A stretch of DNA of 64,000 nt. It comes from Neospora caninum Liverpool (lineage: Eukaryota > Apicomplexa > Conoidasida > Eucoccidiorida > Sarcocystidae). The stretch spans positions 2,785,101 through 2,849,100 of the forward strand of contig NC_018396.1 in the NCBI RefSeq assembly GCF_000208865.1, given 5' to 3'. Position numbers and translations under genes: made by a program. The notes beneath the pieces were generated by a model. It searched no databases. It worked only from the letters and a program-made list of their open reading frames with translations, and had not been told where the DNA came from. Below, piece after piece: positions 23,664 to 34,900 of the stretch; the first letter of the stretch is position 1; each line of letters starts with the position of its first letter.

Positions 23664-26600
23664 ATGGATGGCATGGACGACTCTCCGCAGTTGCGGGTGT
23701 CTCCTGTCTCGGCCCGAGCCCCACTGCAAGGAGAAAACCGGGACGATGTGTCTTGCTACTTTCTTCGGTTGACAGGCCTCCCGACTCCTCCCGAACCCTG
23801 GCCAGAACCGTCCAACCTCCATGTTGTCTGTGTCCTTGCGGCTGTAACTTGTCTCGCGGAATTTCTGGCGCGGCAAACCCGCTTCGGCGCCACCTTGTCC
23901 AGCTCTTTGATCGCTTTCTTGCTTGCTGCCTCTATCAGCAATGCGTTTCCTTGGCTCCTCCCCACGCACTCGCCAGTTTACGACGCGGCTTGGCACATTC
24001 TCGTCCCGCTCATCCTTGTTCTCCTCATCACCAGCGTCGTCCTCGACAACGCAGCGCGGACTCCGGCGGGAACGGGTACTCTGGAGGACCCGCCGGCCTG
24101 CTGGCCTTCGCGCCAAGAGTCCGTCCACCGAAACCGTGAGACAGCCGCATCGACCTCCGGCAATCTCTGCGTGCGGGTGCGATCTTCTTCGTTACCGCCT
24201 TCTTCGGCGTCGGATTCTCCGGCACCCTCCGTCTCTCCGTCGCCTGCGCTTTCTCCTGGAAACGGGAACGGTGACCAGGCTGTGACCGCTGCGGGGGCTG
24301 CACGGCGGTTTCAGACGGTGGGCGTCGCCTTTGCGCTTGGCGCGGCCGCGACAATCCTTAGTGTCGCTGGCGCTTTCCGTCTCGTCCTTGTCGTCATCTC
24401 GTATTCCTGGTGCTCGGGCGTGTTTCACCTGACTCAACACATCGCTGCGATGTGCGCAGCCTGCATTGCGGCGACCTACATTGGAGGAAGCATAAATTTT
24501 TACGCCGTCGCCAAGACTCTGGCAGTCCCTGGGCACATCTTAGGCAAGTCTTTTTCCGCCTCCCTCGAGCCTGCGCCCTCGCTTGATGAGCCGCTGCGGT
24601 CAGGGAGAAAGTGACAACACCGCAAGACGCGAAGCACAGTGCCTTGCACTTGCAGATTCGACAAGAGAGTTCGCGGTTTGGAAAGTGTCTCGCGACCAGT
24701 TGACTCTCCGGGAGCACTGCATGCACCGCACTTCGGTAGCCGCCACATGGCTCCTGTGCTTTGAGCTTTTGGTGTGCCTACGCTTCAGCCCCCAGAAAAG
24801 GACGCGCAAGTCTCTTTCGGCGGCTCGCCTCCATTGGCGCCTTCGTGTGCACCTGGGAAAGGTTCGTGGCTGTCTGTGCTACATTGTGTGTAGGAGGCCT
24901 CGGGGCCGCCGACCTGTTTTTATCCGGCCTCTACACTGCCTTCCTCGCCTTACTGGCGCGCCACTTCCCTTACCTTCACCAGGTATTCCCTGACTGTCTC
25001 CCTGAACCGCTGCACAGAGGCCGCCGGCCGAGAGGCGCTGCAGCCGAGGGCGTCCTCGCAGCTGGTCCTTCGGCGCCTGCGTCTCCGTCACGCGCTTCAG
25101 CCCATCCTTCGGCCCCCCTTCGCGTCGCTGGCCTTGCCTTCTGCGCGGCATATGCGGCAGCCGTTGTCGGCCTCACAAACGGTCTGGAACACCTTCTATC
25201 CATCGTAACGCCGGTGTCTCAGCAAGGCGCCGATACCTTGGCCGTCTCGCTTGTCGCCTTTGCATGCGCCCACTTTGGCAAAAGAGGCCTTCGCACGGGC
25301 CAACACAGAGGAGCCGCAGCAACGCCGAGCGGCGAGGCTCCGCGCAAGGGCCTCGAGGAACGACGAAATTTCTTCGAACTCGCCGAAGAAGCTACACGCG
25401 TGTCTGGAGACTTCGCCAATGCAGCGCAAGCGGTGCGTGTCTGGGACTGGACCGTTGAGGACATGGATCTGCCGTGTGAAAAACACCTTAGCGGTTAAAA
25501 GGGGCAGTTCTGCTGGCTGTTCTGGAGACCTGTGGTGGCAGGTGCGGCATCGATTCGTTGTTCTGACTCTTGTTTTCTCGGATCATCCTTCGTTCGCTCG
25601 AGCAGCTGCCAATTCGTATGCGAGACGACAGTGCACACGAGTGACGACGCACAGGCGCTTAGTGAGTAGATGTGCGCGTCCAGTCTCGCGACGTTGGTAG
25701 AATGCGAACGCAGCACCAGAGGGAAAGGGAGCGTTTGCGAGAGCTTGTTCGTTTCTGGAAGCTCTCATCTGTGTGGATTGGCCTCTCGCCCCCGGATTCG
25801 GAGTGTCTCCATATCGAGCTCACCATATGGAGATTCTTGTCCGCCATTACGCTGGGTTCGTTGGAGTCTCTCTCTCACTCGCGATTCTCTCTGAGTGAGA
25901 TCTGCAAGCGTCGCAGCCGACGGAGACCCCAACCGGGGATCCGTCCTGCTTCCCAAATGTCACAGGGCTGGAAGCGGGTCTGCGCGACACTCTGCCTGGC
26001 GGTGCGTTTCAGCTGTTCTTCGCGGCTATTGGCTCGGGCACACGCCTCGCGGATGTCGCCACGATTGGACCGGCAATCTTCGGCTTCACGCTCGCCAGCC
26101 TCGTCGGCCATTTGTTTGTCCATTTGATTCTCTGTCAACTGTTCAACTCTTTCGCGCGCCTGAAGAACCCTTTGTTCGCGATCCCTTTGGACGACTGCCT
26201 TGTCGCCAGTGAAGCCAACATCGGCGGCCCCGGCACCGCCGCGACGCTAGCAGGTACTTTTGGAAATTCATCCCAGAGTCGCCGAACGTGTTTGGGCCTA
26301 GGAGACGCGGTCTTGGGCGCATGCGCACGCACGGCCCTTCTTCTTTGTTCTCCGAGTATTTTTTCCATGTGCAAGGCAGACAGCATTGGAAGATTTACTG
26401 GACGGTCCCTGCCTTTTGCCTCGAAGTGATCCGGCACCTGACAGAGCCGTCGCCGTACGGGTGTGTGGGAGGCGCACTGAGCGTCTGAGATTTCGAAACA
26501 AGCCTGAGAGATACGAAGCTGCATGCGCAAGTATTGATGCTTCCCGTTCCGATAAGGCCCTCGTAAACTCCCCCGGCGCAGAGGGACAAGGATGAGGCGA

Positions 26601-26744
26601 AATCCCCGTTGCGGCTTTTCTCTTGCAGGTACGATGCTGCGGCGTCCCGACCTGATTATGCCAGCAGTCGTCTGGGGCACTGTCGGTTACCTTGTTGCCA
26701 CGAGCATCGGCATTGAACTCTTCAGTTTCCTGACTGCATCTTGA
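23664..26744 (+). CDS. DUF819 family multi-pass membrane protein
   Basis: Four exons: 23664-24543, 24894-25432, 25917-26253 and 26629-26744, giving 623 residues. Hydrophobic helices start near residue 55. The DUF819 (PF05684) pattern is clear: SPVYDAAWHILVPLILVLL near residue 110, YIGGSINFYAVAKTL near 272, GLGAADLFLSGLYTAFLALL, then FFAAIGSGTRLADVATIGPA. Near residue 575 comes ASEANIGGPGTAATLAG, followed by a last helix IMPAVVWGTVGYLVATSIG. The family is bacterial and also occurs in plants and algae; its substrate is unknown. A hydrophilic loop follows exon 1's first helices, and exon 2 contains a low-complexity stretch that may be partly intronic. Intron 1 appears to be of the GC-AG type. 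Plastid (apicoplast) or plasma-membrane location is open; the N-terminus has no obvious signal peptide. Confidence 0.87.
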
Positions 26745-28968
26745 CTGGAGTCTCGTCTGGGCGTGACGGCAAGACCTGGCCGGGCTGCGAGTTTTCCTTC
26801 GTCACTCTCTCCGAAACCGCATGTACTGCTGAGGAGCCTCTCGGAAGCAAGCCCACATTTTTGTAGGTGCCGGGTGACGAAACACCGGGGAACCCGCATG
26901 CAAAGGAAAACGAAGCACAGTTTCCATCAGGAGATTCACCTGGACAGCACTGGCACTGAGGATGGGAAGATGCGGTGTTGAAACCGTATTCGTCTCAGAA
27001 GTGCAGACGAGGTGCGGTTTGATCCCCACTTGTTTTCCTTCTCGGATTGTTGTGGGCGCCTGGCGCAGTCGCTTGTTTTGGGGAATGTTGGTGGAGGCGG
27101 GTTCAAAGGAACTCGAGGGGATCCGAAAGAGTCAGTGCTCGTATACACGGCTCACGTGCTCGGTAGCGACGCAACTGCACAGGCTGACGGTCATCGTACA
27201 GAGGTCAGGATGAAGGCGCGTTCCACAGTTTCACCTCACGGGGCTCTCGGCCGCGCATCCCGACTCTGCCGCGGTGGTTGGGCTCTCCAGTGTTTTCTGC
27301 TTTAGGCATGCGTGCCGCCACAGGCGCCCCGGGAGCGCCTTGAGGGTGTGTGAACTGGAGTCGTTGGATATATGACCGTGTCACCGGTTAAACCACTGGT
27401 GCGTACGTTGCCGTTCTCCGCTGTGCAAGCTCAGCGACGGTGGAGTTTAACGCAACGGGAAGCTCGCGTGGCGAGTTCCTTCTCAGTGCCAAGAGCCAGT
27501 CAGCACCCTCGGCTTGTTGGGTGCCTCCGTCCCCTCGTTTCACGCAGGGTTATACGACGAGGCCCGCGAGGACAGGCGGACGATGCACGCTTTCCACGGT
27601 TCGGGGTCAGACGCCAAAAACAGAAACGATTCAGCCCTCCCGCTGTCGCTGATGGGCCTGGGCAACTCGACCGCTTCTGCATGCCGCGCGCAGAAAAAGG
27701 AGCGAAACGAATGCCTGGACATCGATTGGATACCGAGATATATACGGGCTGAAGGCACGTTTCGTGCATTTATGACGAGCATAAGCGCAAATTCGTACTC
27801 GAGACACGCTCCGTTCAATAGACTATAGTCCCTGGTACAGTTCGTCCTCAGGAATGTCGGTTCGGCGGGAGGAAACGTCGAGGTGTGGTCTCTGTTGTAT
27901 ACGTGAGCGGCTGCGCCTCACACCACTCCGCGGATTCAACACCAAGTCTTGCGCCAAAAAAGAAAAGACCGGGTTTATATACATACAGATCCCGCAAACG
28001 TCTCACATAGGACAGCGAGAAAAATGAACGAGGAACGCTCCACCGGCTGTTTCTTTCGACACTCGACTGTGCTCCGTTAAGCATCTACGGAGAAACCACG
28101 CGGTGCTGTGTCAGGAAACACACATTCCTGCTGAAATCCTAATCTGGACCCATCACCCATCCTTCTTCACCCGAAAACGGCCGCGCAATTCCTCTTCGTC
28201 CGTCCGTCTGCGGGCGAGGCAATGCAACGCCGGCCTCCCTCTGTCAACGGGAAAAGCGTCCCATGTGCGTCCTGGCTGGTTGCTGGCCAGCTGCCCACGG
28301 GGCCGTGAGTCCCGTCAGCTTTTGTCCCTGCCACACCGTCCGGGATGCTCCGACTTCCGCCTTCCTCCGCTTCAACCTACACAGTCTCGGCGTTGCGCAT
28401 GCGTTCCTATTCTTTGGCCCCATCAGGGCGACTGGCGACGATTCTCGTGCGTGACGAAGACGCTCGTGAGGCCCGAAGGCCAGACGGACGGGGGTGGGAA
28501 GGCTCAGGTACAGTCTTCCTGGCTGCCCTCCAGCTGCCACTGCTAATCAGTTTGGGCCTGAACGTGCACGCCTGCTCTGTTTCTTCCAACCGACGCATCA
28601 CTGCGTCGTGCTGTTCCTGCGCACACATAGGTACACGCAATTACACCGTGTTGCCGGAATGTGCTCGCCTGTGACGTATCCAACCGAACATACAGGCAGC
28701 CGATAGCTGGCCTCCGGGCGACGGCGGCCCAGCTAGAAAGAACACAACGGCGAAGGCTCCCTGCTTGGATATGCCAAGCGACCGACTGGCGTACTCCTGG
28801 CCGTCCCAGTTACCGTAGCTTTGACTGTGTAGAGAACGCGAGCCGAAACCCCACCCAGCGCCGCTTTAGAGAGCTCTCTCGGGTTCCACTTCAGATGCCT
28901 CGAGAAGGCCACAGACATGATCTGGACGATGCCCGCCCGAACTGCGGCCGCAAGGAGGCAGGTGCTCT
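26745..28968. other. Convergent 3' region between the DUF819 gene and the giant minus-strand gene
   Basis: Both neighbours end here. Only short unrelated open frames are present (for example 27372-27752 plus and 28103-28546 plus). None shows a domain or plausible splice structure. I see nothing but probable 3' UTR and spacer. Confidence 0.55.
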
Positions 28969-31900
28969 TTAACACAGTTCTGGTTGTTGCTTGCAAGACA
29001 CAAGGGGGTGACTTTCGGGCAAAACGCGCTCGACGACCTTGATGCTCATGAGACTCAGACCCTGCGCATGCAGCCCCGGTCCGCTGCTTCCTAGTGGAAG
29101 ACCACTCGACAGGCTCTGCGTTTTTTGCGCAACGAAACAAGTTGTTGAAGATCCACATACTTTTCGCCGGCGCTCTCCATAGTCAGCAAAGGTAGTGATC
29201 TGATCGTCAGGCTCCTGAATGCACAGCCCGGTGTCTCGGTGGTGTGAGTGTGTCGTGATCGCCAGCATTCCAGATTGGTTCGGCGGAATGAAGTACACGT
29301 TCCCAGCGCCGATGGGGACACCTGCAGAGCACACAGAGGGCGCCGTCTCGTGATTGAGAAACACGATGGCGACGAAGCCAGACGCCACAGCAACTGAGAA
29401 ACCAGCGCCACGAAACGCAGAAGGTTCCGGCCAAACCTGCTCGCCTGCAAGCTCCCATCCGAGGGAAGCGTAAACAGACAGAGACACCGAGCTCCGCAAA
29501 CGTCGGTTCGTCACCCCGGTCACCGCACATTCGGAACACACACGTGATGCCGTCCACAGAAGGTACCTGGCAGAAGATCAACGCGTCACAGATTCACCGC
29601 TAGACGGCAAGACGCACACGGCGAGGATTCCTACCTGAGACATCCATAGTGTCGAAAATGGTTTTCAGTTTCTCCGCAATGGACTCGCACCTTTGTGGAA
29701 CCGCTATAGGCCTTGGGGCGCCGTCATGGTCTGAGCGGAAAACCTTTAATGGCCCTCGAGGGTCGTGGACACCCCCGTCCGGCTGCGTTAGGTCCACGAG
29801 AATGATGGTTGAGAGTTCCTTGGCAGCATTGCCGTACTCCGTTGCAGGTGGTTTCCAAACAACTTTCCCGTTCCACGTCCCCTCCAGGTCAGATGCATTC
29901 GAAGCCAAGAAATCTGCCCCCGTTCCGACTTGACTCGAGCAGTCAAACAAAAGCTCGTCTTGCAGCAGCTGCAGCGGAAGCCGGTCTCCCTGGCACTCCG
30001 AGCCGCGGTCCCGCCGTTCGACTCGGGAGTATCCCGTGGGTGACGAGGCAGAACCACGACGCTCTGGACCGTCCGCGGGAACCAAATCCCGCACGTGCCC
30101 GGCCTCTCTGCCTCGAATTCGCCCCCGCGTTATGCGTACCGTCCCCCTTGGTTGCGGGAAGTCCCCGACGGGACCCGCCGAGACAACGAGTTGACGATCC
30201 CGCTCAGCCGTGACCTTCGCAGTATCGACGAAAGAATCGAAGAAGGCAGCAGCGGTGAGTTCGACGCACTTCTTTCCGGCTCGGTTCAACCGCGTTGCCC
30301 CTTTGTCTTCGGATGCCTCCGCCAACTTCTCTAAGTGTTTCGGCCAGTACACCACGCCCTTCCACACGCCTGAGAAAGCCGCCTGCACCCACACGGCACG
30401 CATCCCCTTGCCGAGCAAATCCGTGTCATCTTCAAACGAAACAGTTTCTCTCTCGTCGTCGACTTCATCTTGAAGGGTGTAAAGGTCGGCAGCAGGATCC
30501 GCCGCTTTGACGCTCCCTCCCTGGTGAGGAAATGACGCCGCACCAGCTGCCGGCGAGGACGCATGCTCAAACGAATCGTTCGCTGAGAGTGGTTCGTCAA
30601 CTTGCTCCTCCAGATCGACCTGCTGCGTTTCTGGAGGCGGTGACAGAGAATGTCTCACAACTACTGATTCGGCTTTTGCTGGTGGCGTCATGCGTTTCGC
30701 CAACGGCAGAGTGCTCGGAGCGGGCGGACCCTTTGCCGTGGGACTCTCTGAGAGGACGGGCATTGCCGCTTTCTTTGGAGACACAGGGAGAGTCTTGGGA
30801 GCCTGGGCCTGATTCGGGGCAGCTGATTCCAGAGGACTAGCTAACGAGTGCCTGGAAGGTGTGCTTTGCGTCGTGGCGCCATCCGGTTCCTCACTCAATG
30901 GAGCCTCTGGATTTGGCCCCAGTCGCTCCGCAGGGGTACCCGACGACTCCTCAGCAGGAGTGCTTTCTGCCGTCGCGTCGTCAGGCAACCCACTCTGAGG
31001 AGCCTTCGGAGTTGGAGTCACTGGTTCCTCCGCAGGGGTACCCGACGACTCCTCAGCAGGAGTGCTTTCTGCCGTCGCGTCCTCAGGCTTCCCACTCTGA
31101 GGAGCCTTCGAATCGTCTTGCGGCTCCACTATCTTGTGAGGACTATAGGCGGGCTGCTTCGATAGATGCACCACGCATGCAGTGGCTTTGGGGTTCTCGC
31201 CAGCATCGCTGGCATGAGAGATGAGCGATTTGCTGTCAAGAGCTGGAGAACCGCCGGGTGTTGGGGCGACCCGCAGTGCCTGTCTCGAGCTGGCGGCAGA
31301 GCCGATCGTGGCGCCTCCGTCCCCCACTACCAGGCGTGTTTTGAGTCGACCCTGCTGCCGACTGAGCTTGGCGTTTTCCTCGTGGAGGCGCTCATTCTCC
31401 AGTCGTAAGTTCTCCGTTTGCAGCCGTTGGTTCTCCAACTGAAGCCGCTCGTTCTCGCGGACGAGCCTTTCCCTCTCGGCCGCCAACCTCTTGCTTTCGT
31501 TCAGATGCACATTGTGAACAGCCGGCTCCTCTGGCACCTTTAGGGGTCTGCCGGCAGGCTCGGGCCGTTCCCGGACGACGGACAGAGCCGAAGGTGGCCG
31601 CTTGGCCTCCGAGGCAGGTGACCTCGGGAGGAGCTGTGCACCAGAACCGCGACTCCCCTGCACCAAGACACTCAACGCTTCATTTTGGACACCGTTTCGC
31701 GCACCCCTCTCTGCACTTGCCTCGCCGTAGCCACGCGGGGACGCCTTAACCTGTTGGGGAACTCCACCAGCTTGCGGAGAGTTCACCCTGGAAACCACTG
31801 CGGACTTTGGCGTCGGCGAGTGCCCTGCAGAGGCTGCGGGAAGGCTGGTCGGTCCACGCAGGAGGCACAGAGGGTCTCCGATCGGACCGGAACGAGCTGT

Positions 31901-34900
31901 GCTTGGGCTCCTGTCCACGACGAAAGGCGTGGCTGGCGACTGGGGCGAGCTCGCCGGCGCGGGACGCCCGCCGACCGCACGGGACTCTGCCTGATGGGCT
32001 CTCCTGACCTGGGAAAGCACCTTGAGGGAGGTGTGAGGGAGCGCTGCTGACGGGGCACGCGTCGCAGCCTTTCCCGCGCCTCGTTCACAGTGCTCGCTGC
32101 CAAGAGATCCGGGACGCGACCGACAAATCCCCTGCTCGACTCGAGCCGACATCGCTGGAGATCTGTCCTCGTATCGCGGACTCCCCGGGGTCGAGAGCCC
32201 ACGCATCGACACAGAGTCGTCGTCTAGCTCGAGAATATCCATACTCTCCTTCGCGGCTTCCTGAAGCGCGGCCCATTGCGATAACGGGAAGCAAGAGGCC
32301 CCCAACTCAGACGAGGATGGCCCAAACCTATTTGTGGAAGGCGACCCGTGCTGCGAGTCCTCCTGGCCATTCACGATATCTCTGATCTCCGAGTCCAGTT
32401 CCATAACGTCGGCCAGCCAGGCGCGACGCCTGGCGACGACTTCGGCCGCCTCCTCCTGCAGTTGCTGGAGACGCTCGTATTCCTGACTGCGCAGCGCGAG
32501 CAGAGAGTTGCCGAGAAGGACGCCTTCGGTGTTGATATACGAGGACAAGTAGAGCATCAGACGGTCCAAGTTGTGTACACAGTCTGGGGGGAACAGGTTC
32601 GGACAGTACTTTGGCAGTTCTGCAATCACGACGAAAAGGGGGAACCCGTGTCTGTTGGACAGGAAATCACAGACAAGAGAAAAAGAAAACCTGCAGCCGA
32701 GTTGCCAGGGACGCGCCTGCTCAAATGGTCGCGGTCGGCACCTGCCTATGCCTCCGCGTTTTACAAGCCGCGGGTTCTCGCAGCAAGCGGTGAGAATACC
32801 TACACCGAAGACGGCGCGCACAGGGAGCAAGAGCGAAACAACGATGCTCTTGATCCTGATGTGGTGAACACTTTGTCGCTGACATTTGCAGATATGCGTA
32901 CAGACTACGTGACCTCAACCATCAACCTAGATGACCCTCGCATTGAACTTACTGTTCCCACTGTTTTATCGCCTCCAGGCTGTGAGAAAGTGCCGACCAT
33001 CCGTCTGGGAAATAAAGAAAGGCACTCCAAATCCCGAGAGAATGACGCTGCTCCAGAGCGCCTGCTTGGGTTTTCTGAGATGAGGTCCGGTGAGGCGTCA
33101 TCGCTTGGAAAGGCAACTGATCAGCATCACTGTCACGGTGATACACGCAAAGCCTCCTGTCGGGATTTGTCGAGAAAGATACGTGGATCCTCGGACGTCA
33201 GAACCACACCGACGACTGCTATGTTCATCGCTGTACCAGTTCGGAAGATATCCCACCGATGTGCATTCTCGTGTCAGAAAAGAACATTGTGCCTCGACAG
33301 TGCCAAGCTTCGTTTGCAAGAAATGCAGCCGCCCGGGCGGCAAGCGCAGAACGTCGTTGCCGGCTGTACCACACGATGTGAGCGGAGCCGTGTTCTTGGA
33401 CAAGGGCGAATGAGAGAGAGGGAGCAGAAACTTTGGGCGACCCTAGGGTCGGTCTGCGCAAGCGTCAGACAGCTTACCAGTCGCTCCACGCTGGAGCACA
33501 ACAGGCCGTGACTCCAGCAAAGGATTCCACGCTTCTTGCAGCGACGCGTAGAGTAGGTGACCTTCACTGCGTTGAAGCCCCGAGCTACGCGTAATACCCG
33601 GCAACCGTAGACGGCGGGTCGGCTCTGACTGTAAATGCATCACAAACAGTCCACTGCTATCCAGAGGCGCTGAGCTACGCGTGGTGACTACTCCGTGGGG
33701 CATGCGTTTCTCCACTCTCTAGGCAACGATTCAAAGGGAAGCGGTTCACATTCGGTCCAGAACGCCACAGCGACACTTTGTCGACAATTGTGCATGCGTG
33801 CTTGTCGTTGCTGACGTGCACATGCTGGCGTGTGTGCCCACCAGGCACTTTGATCATGGCGCGCCCTACCTGGTGTATAATGAAGTTACAAACGCTCACG
33901 ACGAGAGGATCCAATGGTTGGGAGAAAGAGGCGGCTTCTGACACGTCCAGTTGGACTTTCTCGCGGGGAAGCGCGACTTCGAGGTGGGACTCAGAAGCCA
34001 GCTTGAAGGTTCGCGAGAAAAAGTTCAGGTCTTCGTTCCGGGGAGAACCCGTGTGGTCCTCAAGCCATCTCAAAATGTCTGCATCCCCAGAAAACGAAAA
34101 GCCCAGCAAGATGGATATACCGTTCAAGAAAACCAATGTGCGTGTGACTGGCGCGGGAAACTAAGCCTCCGTGTCCCAACAGCGTCGATGCACATGCAGT
34201 GCGCAGAAGACGAACAAGCAGACGCAAAGGCAACAATCAGCCCACGAGACGGTTCCGGAGCAGGATCTCACGCGCCAAGATAGGAAACTCAACTCCTCAC
34301 GCAACGCTCAGAGACTCCTACGCCACCGTTTCCCAGACCGTTTCTGCGGCCGCACACTAGGGATGCTCGCTTGTTAGACATGCTTGTCATCAACTGCGCC
34401 AACAATATTTGGTATACAACACGGATTCTAAAGAGGCACGAAATGCTTTCATGTCGCTGTCGAGTCCTCCTGTGACGGCGAGTATATAGTGTGGGTGGAG
34501 GTTGTAAAAGCAGGAGTTGATGACCGGACGCACACGGGCTTTCCCTACGAAGTGTGGGGCATGCGTTCTCAGGCACACTACGTATTCCTGCGTTTAAATG
34601 TGCTGAGGGATTCTCACTTGCACTCACAACGACGCGCGAAAAAAAACAACAAAGCTTCAGAATGCTCTATCACCGAGAAAACCTGCCCGTAGGTTGCCAT
34701 CATTCGGCAGCGCCCTGCTGTTAATGCAGGCGCAATCCCATGCCAATAGAACGTCTTTTTTTCCCTCGCGACCTGATCGTCGAAAGAGCGGCACGCGCGG
34801 CGAAGACGTCCGGGACGCGCAAATCGGCATGTCCTACAACAGAGAACTTCCTCACCTTGTTCTGATTTTGGTCCAGTTACGAGGAAAGGTAGAAGCCCCG

